NCBI GenBank assembly: GCA_015501075.1
Contig: JADNYJ010000106.1
Coordinates: 62,001-126,000 of the forward strand
From: Gymnopilus junonius
Taxonomy: Eukaryota > Basidiomycota > Agaricomycetes > Agaricales > Galerinaceae
Length of the DNA stretch: 64,000 bases
Direction: 5' to 3'
Positions 47,952-60,583 of the stretch are shown one piece after another. Position 1 is the first letter of the stretch; each line of letters begins with the position of its first letter. The translations under genes were made by a program, and so were the position numbers. The notes under the pieces are model-generated. The model worked only from the letters and a program-made list of their open reading frames with translations. It made no database searches and was not told where the DNA came from.

Positions 47952-49467
47952 TGGTGAAAACTTGAAAGAGAGAGAGAGGCTGTGAGTTGAGATACTATGG
48001 GTTGGGAGTTGGAAGTTGTGAGGTGTAAGATTAATACCGGAAGCGAAAGTGCGCTCCTGTTGCTTGAGTAGAGTATATATATAATCTTTATGAAGGACGT
48101 TGTTGTCATGATTTGTATCATTTTTTTTTGGGGGGCCCTTAAAAAAATCCCGGTGAGAGTGTAAGAGAAGAACAGGAAAAGAAGAGCTTGAGAGGACACC
48201 GTACTAACAAAGTAACCTTACCCACCGAGAAAAAGTAGCGTCCGGCGGGAAAGTGGCCATGGGGTATGAGGAGTGCCTATATAGGTACCCTGCACGCCGG
48301 TTCCGAAATTTTGAGGATTGAAATTCACGTATCCGCTGGCGAGGAAGCGGAGAATCTCCGGGTGGTAGGTCAAGCGGTGGAGGTTGGTGCGCTGGCTGGG
48401 AATAAGAGTATCTAATTATTGCATTTTTCTTCCAGGCTGAACGGATAGACGGACGACGTTTCCCACAGAGCGGTAAAAAACCACTTTGAAATTCGTATCC
48501 CAGTTGCGTTGGGATACGTACGAGCAGCTAGGTAGTATGTAGCGACATGTCGCTGGCGATGACCTGGCAGGACTTGGGATTCTTCGGTGGATTTTGGAAT
48601 TAAGAATGGATCTTGTGTGAAGGAAGAGAAGGGATGGGTCGTGAGAGGAACGGAATGGTCCGATGAAGTTGTGGAGGCTTTCGGATGGAAGTTGGAATGC
48701 GTCTGAGCTGTCATGGAATCGAGATTTACGAAGAGCTGTCTGATATGTACGGTATCCTCCTGGATCTACTAAATTCCAAATTCCATCTGAATCCAAACCA
48801 GTTGGTGCCTTCCATTTGGCAGGCTTGTAGGTCACGTCGCCTGTATACTCTATGTATAGGTCATGAGCGTTGCTCACGAACTACAAATCATGATTCACTG
48901 CCAAGTGCTAGGCTTGGAGGTCGTACGTGGTCGTGGTCCAGGCGTGTTCCGAAAAGAAAAATAAACTAGGGTGAATTTGTCAGGCCCAGGGTGGCAAGTG
49001 ATTTGTAACTCGCATTGGGATTGGATGTGTGCGATTGGGTTCTACTTGTCAGGCTTCGAATTGTACGTATTCGTTTCGGGTACAGCAGCTGTGCGGAGTC
49101 AGCAGATTCATTTTTGGTTTTTGGTGGGTTTTTTTTGGAGCCTAGAGGGTGTAGACTGATTCGCGGGCTTCTGGATTGGAAAGAAGGACGCAAGGGCCAA
49201 CACGAACTTGCTAGTTTTGTTCCGTCATGGGCATGATCGGCCGAGTTTTGTTAGTGCAGTATATCGCCTAAGGGTTTAATAAACGAGAAAAGATGGTGAA
49301 CTTTATAATTATGGACAACGGAAGTTCAGATAGGGGGACGGACCTACTAGGAAAGTTCTGAAAATTGGATCCCCGCTGCGAAAGTTTCGAACGCCGCCAA
49401 CACGGCAACGTTTTTTTCACATAAACGAAAGAGGAAAAAAGAGGGAAGAGGCATGCTCTGAATCACC
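47952..49467. other. Intergenic between divergent genes; one doubtful frame
   Basis: Promoter region of the GH5 gene (left) and the low-complexity gene (right). A 153-codon minus-strand frame at 48416-48877 (MSNAHDLYIEYTGDVTYKPA) is open but shows no motif and no intron partner, so it is not called as a gene. Confidence 0.4.
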
Positions 49468-52400
49468 ATGATCGACCCAAATCGGCAAATGCAGGCTCAG
49501 ACCCAGCCTGCGTCGTTGCCTGCTCCTGCCTCCCTGCCGGCTTACTCTGCTACGACATCTGCATCTAATCCCGGTTCTGCTTCTGCTTCTCAGCCATACA
49601 CCCTTCCGTCTGGACATCCTGCCGCTGCTGGTGGTCATGGTCGTGATGTCAGCATTCAGGGACACTATCGCTCGGATTATAATGGAGATTTAACTGCTGG
49701 GCCTGCTTTTCAAGTTGAAGAACGTCGTGGCGTATCAGCGACCGTTAGCGTGGGAGACGACTTGGACCATGTCCATGATTCGGAGAGGAGGATAGAAGAG
49801 GAGCCGCAGCCTGCGCATGCTTTGGGTCCGACCGCTGTGGTTAGTACTTTCTTTATGCTTTCTCGTCGGGGCGCGCGCACCGCTCCTTTGGAGTTGTTCT
49901 AGGCTGTGGGGCAGGAATCCGGGGACGTTGGGTGACACTGACCGACCCATCCGGGGGCGGGAAGGTTCGAAGCCGGGTGTCGTGTCCACTTTTTCTAATG
50001 ATCGCCCGTTCTGATTTATCATCATGCCGGGCCTTGATTTTTAAATATACCTGCTCTTTCCGTTCTTTCAAATCCAACCGTTTCTTGTCCTTGTCTTTCA
50101 TGTTCTGGCCATGGACGTGCGGAAACATATAGTCTAATCGTATTCAATACAGGTACAAAATCTGGATTTCACACTTCCGAGTACTTTCACTGCGTCGGGC
50201 TCGAGCTCAATTACAAATAATTCAAATTCGTCCGGCTCTGGTTCCGCAAGTGTATCTGCAGAGAATTGGATAGTGTCGAATTCTGATAGCCACAGTTTGG
50301 TCTCTGCCAATAACTCCTCCGATATCATGCACCACCGACACTCTCTGCTCACCAACTCGTCTTCCGAGTTGGCCCATGCGTTGACGTTGCCGTCTCCGGC
50401 ACCTGCGCCCATGCTTTCCCCACCGGATTCATTCCAATCATCAGCTTCTCCTTCACCCTCAATCCGAGATGACCAGACTCGGAGTATGGCTCTGAGTCGA
50501 ATACGAGTATGCACCATCAAAGGGTGTATCACGACCCTCTCTTGTGAGTGCCCACGGTCCATTTGAAAGCAGCGTACGGCGTACTTACGCCGGTTATTTC
50601 ATTTCAATAGCTTCATATGAATACAAAATGTGTCCGGGCTGCCGCGACCGTTATCGGATCTATGGCCAGACAAAGCGCGCAAGGAGGAAGGAAGAGAAAA
50701 TGTTGATGGAAAAATCAGAGGAGTCGGCCGAGATTGTCATTGTCCATGAGAGCGGGACGAGGAAAGAAGAGGAAGGCAAGACCAAAGACACAGATACAGA
50801 CACTGACGCAGATACCGATGAAGATCAGGATCGAGAGGGGCGAGAGGAACAGGGCGCAGACCCCTTGTCCCTGCCGGTGTCGTTAACCACTCCTCCTCCG
50901 CCGCCGCCGCCGCTCTCTCTCTCTCTAGAGGGGTCCATGCACGTGTCTGCTGTTAGCATGGTGAAACACCCAACAACGCCCATGCCAATGCCAATCCCAG
51001 TATCAATGCTCCAACAGCTACAGCTTAATTACGCTTATACGCCGTCTGCTTCACCCCCCATTCCCGTCCCTGCGGCCGCTACTACCGCTGGAGGAGATGG
51101 TGGTGGTGGTGGTGGGGATATCGCCTACCTTGGTACTCTGTCGAACCCAAACCCAAATTCAACTTCGAATTCAGCTCCAGGTTCTACCCCGACCTCCGTA
51201 GCTGCTGGTGTTGCTCCTTCTGGTTACACATACGCTTATGCATATGGGACATACCCGTACGCGCACAGTGCGCATTTTGTTCCTTCAGGCGCAGTTGTCG
51301 CCCCTACACCTGCCCCCGGCCCCGCACACGTCCATGCCACTCACGTCCATGCCCACGCCCACGCCCATGCGCCTGGTTTGACGAGTGGTTTAACCTCGGA
51401 TAGAACCTCGGATAGGAATCGGAATGATGCGCCTACACGAGGAATGTTGTCTTCCTCTTCCTTGTTTATGCCTTCCTCTTCCTCTTCCGTGTCTTCCTCT
51501 TCCACACCCTCCTCTTCCACACGCTCTTCTGCCACACCATCATCCGCACCCTCTTCATCGGCTCTCATGTCGGCGTTGACTCATGCTTCAGCTTCGGGTT
51601 CAGAGGCAGGCTGTTCTGGTTCGGAGGAAGGGTCAGCAACGACGACGATGGTTTCTTCTCCGTTGCATTTAAGAGGAGGCGGAGGTGGTGGCAGAGGAGG
51701 AGGCGGTGGAGGTGGTGGTGCAGCTGTTGCTCCTGGTGTGGGCGCTGGTGATGGTGGAGGTGATGGTAGGATGATTGGAACTACGAGACCTGACTCTGGT
51801 GCTGGTTCTGGAGCGCATATACACGTCACCAGCGGCGGGGCTGGTGAGGACATTGAGGGCCATGATGAAGATGCGGATGCGGATGGAGACGAGGAGGTGG
51901 AAGAAGAAGAGGAAAAAGACCAAGAAGAGAGGATGTCGGACGAGGGTCGAGAGGGAGATAACGCCAAGGATAAAGACAGGGACAAGGACTGGGACGAGCA
52001 CGAGGACAAAGACTCGGACTCAGACAACGCCAATAACAAGGACAGGGACAAAGCCAAAGACAACGACAGGGATAGGGATAAGGATAAGGAGGGTGGTGGA
52101 GACGAAGATGACGAGATGGAAGATATCGTAGCTTCGCGCGTCCATGCTCAGCTGTGCTTGATGTCCTCATCGAATTCCGGATCTGGACCTGGCCCAAGTC
52201 ATGTTGCTGGTGGGGGTGGGGGCGCAGGTGCAGGTGCAGCTAATGGTCGGCCTGCTAATCAAGGTCAAGGTCGAACTCGAGGTCCGACAGAAACACCCAC
52301 ACCGTCAGTGCAAACTCAAGCGCAGCCAGTGGTACCACAGTCACAACCACCACAACCGCCGCAACCAGGACAGGTAGTTCAATCAGGAGTGCGGGCGGTG

Positions 52401-55400
52401 GTGCAGCCATCTGGGCACCTAATGTCTCATGCTCGGTTACAGTCGTCTGACCAGTCCCATCCTGAACAATTCTCAGTCCAATCATCCGTTCAACCCTCAT
52501 TTCAATCCCAATCCCAACACCAACACCAATCCCAATCCCAATCCCAATTCGAACACCACCAGCCTCCAGCACCCTTCATCCGCCGTCCACTGGTGTTCAC
52601 CGTCCCCCCCGCTGCGCCAGTCGGGACACCAGGCCTGGCATGGCCGGGGTCGCTGTCAGATCTACGACGGCGACAGCTGCGGCTGCTGCTGCTGGTTCCG
52701 TGAGCTCAGGTTTTCCTGGTTCAGGTTCCAATTCGAGCTTCTCGAGCTCGTTGTCTGCTTCGGGTGGGAGTGGGTCGGGTTTGAGTATGGGTGCGAGCAA
52801 AAGTGCTTTGTCGACATCTGGGTCGACGTCGGCGGGACTGAAGGATCGTGATAGCGGTGGGAATAACGGGAATGATGTGAGGGCCAAGGCCAGTACCAGT
52901 ACCAGTGGTAACGGAGGTTTCTCGACGTTCCGGCTGGATTTGCATCCTTCTATTCTTTATCCTCTCTTCACGCCCTCGATTCCTTCTTCTTCCGGCCCTT
53001 CGGTCGCCTCTAGCACCAATCCTTCCTCATCCTCAAATGCTTCAAGCTCAAGCTCGAGCTCAACCGCAAATCCCTCAATCCCAACCTCAAATACCACCTC
53101 AACTTCGAACCCCACTTCGAACTCCTCAACTGCAGCTTCAACCTCAAGTACCTCAAACGCCCTCACAACCTCTTCCACGCCTAAACCCACGCCTAAACCC
53201 ACACCCACGCCCACACCCACACCTACACCTACACCGACCTCCCAAGCAGCCGCGCAGCTCATCCAAGACCCCGAGATGTTCCGCGTGTTCAAGCCTACGA
53301 CTACCACGGCGGCGATTGGGAGGATAATAGCCAGTCGGCCGGGTGTATCGGTGGATTTGTTCAGACAAGTCGGGTTGCTGGGGGATGTGAATCTTGGGGC
53401 TATGGGGTTGGCGGGTGCAGGGGCGGGTATTGGGCAGGCTGCATCTGCTTCTGCTCCTTTAGCTGCTGTCAACACCAACACCAATGTTGCAGCAGGAGGA
53501 CCGGTGCCTTCGGCATCGATGTCGGGGGCGGGGACAGGGGCAGGGGCAGGGTTGGGGACAGCGACAACGATAACGACAACGACAACAGGAGCAGGCGTAG
53601 GAGCAGGAGCAGGAGCACCGTACATCCCAACCCCCATTATCCCCCAATCCGCCCCATTCGTGTACAAACCCCCTCCACCGCCACCGCCACTTCCTAAACC
53701 GGCGGTGACGTACTCTCAGACGTATCCCAAATCGCAGGCGTCCAGTAATTCGCATCATGCGCATTCGCAGGCGGCTAGTAGCTCGCGGAGTGCCCATTCG
53801 CAGTCGTCGTCGTACTCGCATTCGCACTCGCATTCTTCCAATTCACAGCCGTACCCGCTGTCTTCCAACTCGCATGGGCATGGGCATGGACATGGATATG
53901 GGCAGTCACAGCAGTCTTATGCGGAAGCGGTACCGCTGAGGATCAAGTCGTATTATACTGAACAGGTGGAGTCGCAGGCACAGGCGCAGGCTGAGGCTTG
54001 GGCCAAAGCGAGGGGACGGTTGGGTGTTCCAGCTGTTCCAGCTGTTCAAGGTCACGACGGTGCTCCCAGGCCTTTGACTTTAGATTCTCTTCTTCAAAGT
54101 CGAGGTGCTGCTGGTGCTGATACTACTAGTGCTTCTCCTACTAGTGCTGGTGGTATATCGGTAGCTAGTTCTACGACGGCCAGTACGACGACGACGACGG
54201 TAGCTCCTGCACCTACGAGTGAAAGCGCAACTGCACCAGCAGTCCCTGTACGCGCACCAGGGACGTATGATTACATCCACCCGCACCTCTTCGGTCCGCG
54301 ACTGGCTCCACCGCGTTCATATGCGTCGCTACCGCTGTCAGCGGCGGAGATATTGGCCAGTGGGAGCGCAAAAAAGGCAAAGGTGCCCAAACCCCCCAGG
54401 CCACCAAAGCCACCCAAAGTGAAGGCGCAGGCGAAGGTGAAAGTGGATTCAGGGAAGACGAGGCCGAGGAAGAAGGCGGCGGGTGCTGCTGCTGCTGCTG
54501 GTGAAGCGGGGGTGGGCCTGGGTGGTGATGGCGGTGTAGGTGGAAGTGGAAGCCGGGGACAATCCAGTGCTACTGCTGAAAGCGCTGGCGCTGGCGTCGA
54601 ACCTGTAGTAGCTGGACCCGGGGAGGTGCCAGCGTTTAGGTTTACGGAGGGTACATTGATGGAAGTTGATCCGGCTTTCGCGTTTGCGGAGGAGGCGAAA
54701 GATAAGGAGAGGGAGAAGGCAGGGGAGAATGAGAGCACTGACCTCACGCCAAATTCAAACCAAGAGCAAGAACAGGAGCAGGGAAGTGAAGAAGTACCAC
54801 TTATACCTCGACAGCGCAAGCCGAAACGGAAATACAAAACGTCCACGACGGGAGTTGAGCAGGGTTCTGCTCCTATTGGTCCTGCTGGTGGTGCCGTCTC
54901 GGCTTTTTACGCGCAGGGCGATACTTCGACCGCCCCTGTCCCTCCACTTGTCCCTTCCTTGCATGCGCCTCAACCCGGGTATGAACATGGGCATAGTCCC
55001 TATGCACCTCTCATTGGCAGTGTCGGCATAAACGGCGCATATCCACATGCTGGGTATCCGTATTACCCAAGCACAGGGGGGTTCTATGTCCCGCCGCCGT
55101 ATCCTTATGCACCATACGGGTATGCTGCTGCTGCTGCTATTCCGCCTGGTGGTGAAACGTCAAGTGGTGGACCGGAGAAAGGGAAAGGAAAGGAAAAGGC
55201 TGAGAAAACTGAGAAGAAGGGGACGAAGAGAAAGTCGAGAGCTAAACCCAAGGCAGGCGAGGACGCTGCTGCTGCGCCAAGTTCAACGCCGACGCCGATG
55301 CCAATGGGCTACTATCCATATCCATACCCGTATGCGATGCAGTACCCGCCGCCGCCGCCGCCGCCGCCTCATATGTCCATGCCAGGTCCACCTGGTGCTC

Positions 55401-56592
55401 CAGGTTACGGTTTTCCACCACCTTCTCAGCATGATGGCTCTGGTGCTGGGTCACCCTACCCTTATCCTGTATACGCAGGGGGTATATGGCTGGTATGAAT
55501 GTGAACCAAGGTTCACACCAACAACAGCCGTATCCGGGTGTTCCTGGCATGCCAATGTCAATGTCGGCCCCGTACTCGCTGTCGATGCCTATGCCCTACG
55601 GGCAAATGCAAGCTCAGGATGGATATCCACCGCCGCCTCATTCTCAGTTTTATCCTCATCCTACTCCTCCACGTTATCCAACGCCACCATCTTCAGGATC
55701 TGCCTCCGCATCTGACGCTGCTGGTGCTCCTGCTTCCGCCACCGCCGCTCCAATGATGACGTCCACGTCGGCATCGGCAGCGCCAGCGACCGGGTATGCT
55801 TATGCTTCGGGGTCAGGGGGGATCAGGACGACGTTCACACCTACGGTGGACGTGACGCGGCTGCCACCGCCTTCCATATCTGGGTCTGCCTCTGGTGTCA
55901 CTGTCGCTGCATCTCCATCTGCCTCTGGTTCAACGTCGGCAGATAATGCCAAGAACCCAGACTTCCTGATCCATCAATATAATCCGGGTGCACCTGAGGT
56001 TCGTCAGCCTTTTTCTTTATTTTCTATTCTTTTTTTGTTTATTGTAAGGTTGATCAGCATAAGAGGAAACGTCGAAAAGTAGATCCGGATTATATGGAGA
56101 AGTACAAGGCGTTCTGTGCAGCTGCTGAGGAGAAGAAAAGGGAGGAGGAAAGGCGGAAGTTGGAGGAAGAGAGTGGGAACTCCCAGCCTGTCGTGCCTCC
56201 TGCTGATGATGCTCTTATGGCAGCTGTATCGCCAGCTACTGATGAAGACGCAATGGAACCCCTTGAGGAACCAGCAGCTTCATCATCATCTTGGGGCCCT
56301 GATGAAGCTCCGTTAGCAGTGGTACGTCCCCTTACGCCTTTTCCTGCCTGTTGTTAGATGTTTATCGTATCTTTTTTTCCAGCGTCATTGCGCCAATAAA
56401 GCCTGTCATCGCATCATGCCGTCCGACACGTCGAGTGCGATCTGCGAAAAGTGCAAGTCGAAATTCAAAAAGCACCAGGCCAAAGCGAAGCAAAGGTTCA
56501 AGCTCGAGCCCAAGAAGTTCGGCGCTGTCAGCAAATTCGCAGGCGGGAACGGCATGAGAGAGGATGCGAGTAGTACGGGCTCTGGGTCGTGA
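49468..56592 (+). CDS. Very long low-complexity protein with paired C-x4-C...C-x2-C motifs
   Basis: Start at 49468 (MIDPNRQMQAQTQPASLPAP). Exons 49468-49839, 50153-50543, 50611 to about 55999, about 56050-56321 and 56383-56592 give roughly 2,100 residues. An N-terminal motif RVCTIKGCITTLS is completed across an intron by YEYKMCPGCRDRYRIYGQTK. The C terminus has RHCANKACHRIMPSDTSSAI then CEKCKSKFKKHQAKAKQRFK, the same spacing. Between them lie Ser, Gly, Pro, Gln and charged repeats (KDRDKD runs, QSQSQHQHQ, PTPTPT, a poly-Ala run). KRKRRKVDPDYMEKYKAF looks like a nuclear signal. The frame shifts near 52610 at a run of seven C and near 55480 at a run of five G; these are probably sequence errors. 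The fold is presumably two small zinc sites at the ends of a disordered nuclear protein. Mushroom genomes carry such proteins, to my memory without a known role. Confidence 0.75.
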
Positions 56593-56989
56593 AAGATTGC
56601 TATAAATTGTTTTGTTGATTGTAAGTCCGTTTTCAAATTGGGGATGAACTTGATGCTGACTGATGTCCACTAGCGTCGCTATAATTATTCACTAATGTTT
56701 ATTTTGATCAATGTAATTCTGTAGTGGAAATGTGTTCGCCTCATGACCTTCTCATGACATTGACACGCGTTCTCACGCGCTTTCTCCATCTTGGTTCTTG
56801 TTATTAAGTTTCATCAGCACCCTCAGGACGTGCAGCAAACAGACCTTGAAGCTGGCTAGCCGTCGTCAACGTGTCGCTCCTTGACGTTCTTCTTTCCAGT
56901 GCCTTAAGGTGTTAACGCCTCTCTTAGCCTGTGGTACTCTTTATATTTGTATTTCACTTCTCTCTTCCTAGGATCGCGTCCAGCTCACG

Positions 56990-58408
56990 ATGGCTTCAAA
57001 ACGCGCAAGTATGGTTGTTGAAGATCTCGAAACTGGCGATACGAACGCAGAATTTGAAAGGATTAAACAGAATTTTCGACCTAGCCTCATCGTCACTCCA
57101 GCTGAAGGACCAGGTAAGGATGGCATCCCTCCCAGATTTATAGCTTCTGTTGACAGTCCTGGGCGTCTCTTTTGCTTATCAGCCAATCTTTCCGAATCTC
57201 AAACGGCGCTTCAAGAGCTTCAGACGGAATTACAACAGTTCCTGAGAGGGCACTTGACGAAAGTTAGAGATCTTCAGAGTTTCCTCTCTGTCAACCTCGC
57301 TTCGAGCGAGTCGAATGGGGCGGCTCATGAGAGCCATGGAACTGGTAAAGTGCACTCCTTGAACTTCTGCTGCTTGTGATATTAGTACTTATTTGTTCAA
57401 AAAAATATAGTCATATCTCCGATGATGGAAAGAAGGACGTTGAGTGTTTCAAATCACGTAGATGGAGAGCCACTTGGCCCTGACGAAGGGGAGGCTCATA
57501 CCATCTCGACACATGCCAATAATCATGCAGGAATGGAACTAGGTCCAAACCACTCTCTGGGGCCCGTGGATAAAGCTATGGCGCTCGATACACATGCGCA
57601 GGCTTTGCATACTTTTTTAGTCGCCCATGCTGAGAATATACGGAATCTTCAAGATGCTTTGTCAGGTTCTGCAACCACTGCGGTCACAAAACCGGTCATT
57701 CATGGTGAGTTCCTTTTCCTCAGTCGAGAGCACTTTTATATTGAGGTGGATCGATTATGCAGCACCTCCTGCTCCTGCGTACAAAACTATTTCTGCCGAA
57801 ACTGTCGAGTCAAACCCCTCGGCGGAAGATCTGAACCGACAATTCACGATGCTTGTAGTTATAGTGCGTATTTATAGCAAAAAGTTAGCTATCGACTAAA
57901 AATAATTCTGATTTCATGCTTACAGTCGACTTTCACTGCTGCCCTGATTGTCTCTTTCATTTCATTGGTGTTTAACATCGTCGACACCCGCCATAAGACA
58001 GCCTTTAATGTTGGCATGTTCTTCTCCTTCATCAGCCTTCTTATCCACCTTGGCGATATCGTAATCGCCGGTCGGGGTGCCGCTCTGGCTTCACAGCAAG
58101 ATAAACTCAAGTTGCACGACTCCCATTTCTTCAACGTTTATTTGACGATCTGTGAGCAACTACAATTCGTGGCCCTTATTGTGTTCACGGTGTCCATTGC
58201 CGTCATGATTTTCTTAATCTTTTCTTCGGTCGCGTTCCCGATTGTCCTCGTCTTTCTTTCCTTAATAGGCATCTTCATCGTGTTCTCTAGCGCGTACTGG
58301 GAGGTGTCCATTACTCTGAGGAATCTGAAATACCTCTTCAAGAACATCCAGAGTTTAAAGCAATCTCTTGAATATCTCAAAATACGGGGACGCATGGGGA
58401 CGGATTAA
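56990..58408 (+). CDS. Multi-pass membrane protein with soluble coiled N-terminal part
   Basis: Start at 56990 (MASKRASMVVEDLETGDTNA). Exons join at 57112-57180, near 57342, near 57708 and near 57860. The N-terminal two thirds is hydrophilic with two related heptad-like blocks, LQELQTELQQFLRGHLTKVR and DTHAQALHTFLVAHAENIRN. After LNRQFTMLVVI come hydrophobic segments ALIVSFISLVFNIV, VGMFFSFISLLIHLGDIVIA, FVALIVFTVSIAVMIFLIFS and IVLVFLSLIGIFIVFSSAYW, that is four probable membrane helices, then a basic C-terminal tail ending at 58408. I do not recognise the family. Similar four-helix proteins are common as predicted proteins in mushrooms. No frame damage was seen. Confidence 0.75.
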
Positions 58409-58678
58409 TGGGTCCTTCCGGACGTTGACTTCGCCTATTTTATGTACTCTAATTGTATTCTTATCTGTTTTGAAAGTAGTCTAACTGTCTATTAACGGTC
58501 AAGGTCATGAGAGATAGGAATATTAGGGAATATTACATCTCTCATTCCATCAGCATGCTGGCCTGATTGTAAATTTCAGGCTGTGTAAGGTTTACATGCA
58601 TCATCATCATTACTTATCAATGAGTACGAGTGGGTACGAATGTACCAAACGGGCCCAGTGCATAGGTAGTTGGACAGC

Positions 58679-60265
58679 TTAGCTAATGAACGCGGAAAAA
58701 ATATTTCTAAAGATCCGTTGGATCGCCTTGGGTATACCGGAGACAGCGCGATGTATGCATCGACAGCTGTACAATACATACCAGGCCGGCATCCCGCCAC
58801 GAAAAACAAACCAAAGCTGAATTTTGGTTATACTTGAAAAACTATTATCACGATAGGACGCCCATGTAGAAACGAAATCTTCAGGTAAATCGTTCCAACG
58901 ATCGCGTTCATAATAGCCGCCGCTCCAACTACGAGGCTTTCTCCATGACCGAGTGGTTTGAGAAACGTTACTAAGGATGTATTCCGTGAAATCAAGGGCT
59001 TGCGATGCAGAGAACCGCTTTTCGATGTCAGCTGTTAACATCCTATCAATAAGAGGGGCAAGAAGAGGGGAAGTGGGTATATATTCCTGTTAGAAAGTCA
59101 CATTTAAGCATATCGGATCAAAGAAGACAAAAAGGTGAATAATTACCGCAAATGTTTCGTCAAAATAAATTCCAAGGCAAGCGACATCGTATTTGAATGG
59201 ATCGAAGTCGGGATAACCAAGCAAAAGTTCATAAGGAGGGATGTGAAGGCCTCGATCAACAGAATGGATAGGTAGTCGAGGATTTTCGCCATAGGTTTCT
59301 TCGTCAAGCATGATTGAACAATCGAAGTCGAATAAAGCATAACGCGACTTTTCTTCTTCTTCAAGTCTGAACTGCGTCCAGTATGGTCACGTCGATCTCT
59401 GAAGCTAGTTAATATGTTTACGAGGATATTTCTGTGCGCCACGTCCTAATACGAGGGTAACAATGAGAATTCATAAGAAACATAGGATGAAAACGGACTC
59501 CGTGGAAAATACGACAGCGGTGAAGAAAAACCAATGCCTACGAGGTGTCAAAAAGCGATCGATATAATTGGCTAAACTTTCACCTTCAAGAGACAGCGCA
59601 TATGGAGAACGGCGTGATACATGGTAGGAAACCATGGTGAATAACTAACTTCACCCCACCTGCGCAGAGGAAATTAAACGACGACGTATAAGAGACTCTG
59701 GGACCAACCTAGGCATAATAATGAACCAGTGATCTTCACAAGGTAAAAGATCCAGTACGGCAGTACACACGGGAAATGACTCCAAGTCGCGTAGGCACGA
59801 TTCATCCTTCAGAAACTTTGCTATTTTGACCTCTTCTGAACCAGCCTTTAAGAGTTTAATGGCAAGGTGACGGCCCTCATTATCCTGTGCAAAAACAACG
59901 CGACCCTTATATCATTCATAATTAGAAAAGAGGAATGTCCTAATACACTCGAAGCGCACCTGTCCCCAATTATTGCTGTAGTCCGTGGGCTCGTTATCTG
60001 ATCCCATGTAAGGATATGGAAAGTCAGCAGGCCCTGAGTAAAGTCTGGAGGGTCTCCCAATGACTTTGCGGCTCGTAACTGTCTCCATCCTTGAGGTAAT
60101 CATAGAGAGTGTAACCTCTTTCTGCAAACCAACCCCGCATTGAATCCCACCATTGCCACCTTTCCTTTCTGTCGAATCGAACGACGGCGGGGTCAAATGG
60201 AATCTAGAAATTTTGCTTCTTCAGAGACAAATTAAGACACAAAGCAGAACACTCACTAGTACCAT
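58679..60265 (-). pseudogene. Protein-kinase-like gene, minus-strand copy 4 (broken)
   Basis: First exon ATGGTACT at 60265 before AGTGAG, exon 2 IPFDPAVVRFDRKERWQWWD. One extra base near 60056 turns SHW... into a stop, and one missing base near 59385 shifts the frame before LEEEEKSRYALFDFD. Other segments are readable: GRVVFAQDNEGRHLAIKLLK, SFPVCTAVLDLLPCEDHWF, DVAHRNILVNILTSFRDRRD, YDVACLGIYFDET and the C-terminal exon EKRFSASQALDFTEYILSNV to 58679. The 39-nt exon ends FHG instead of FHR, so the catalytic loop would read HGDVAHRN. Together with the frame breaks this points to a dead copy. Confidence 0.75.
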
Positions 60266-60583
60266 ACAAAACAGTACGCAACCAGTACCGGATGAAAATG
60301 CTGAAGGTAAATGGCTAATTGTTCCAAGATTGTTCACTGGGTGCATGTGACAGACTTCGCAAAAACCTCGGATCAGCTGATATAATATATATTGTAAACC
60401 GCGACATTACAGCATCAAACACACAATGGAACATACGTAGGTGGTGGTTTTCGGATGCTCATACGTGTAAACATGGAGTCGGTAGATAAGCAACCAGCGA
60501 GGTTCCATTGAATCAAGGAACAACGTAGACAAGTAAGAAGGTCTCGATATAGGAAGGGACTGGCGCGTAGGCAGTTGGAAAGC
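60266..60583. other. Spacer between kinase-like copies 4 and 5
   Basis: Upstream region of copy 4 and 3' flank of copy 5. No gene seen. Confidence 0.4.

Noticed and set aside
48416..48877. 153-codon minus-strand frame between the GH5 gene and the low-complexity gene
   Set aside because: Open but without motif, conserved neighbour or intron; it lies in a likely double promoter region.
51581..52063. Long minus-strand open frames inside the low-complexity gene (also 52957-53667, 54271-54846)
   Set aside because: They mirror Ser/Gly/Ala-rich codons of the plus-strand gene; composition is repetitive and no motif or splice structure supports them.
53180..53240. CCCACRCC-type tandem repeat considered as a minisatellite
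   Set aside because: It is in frame and encodes a Pro-Thr repeat of the low-complexity protein, so it is part of the coding sequence.
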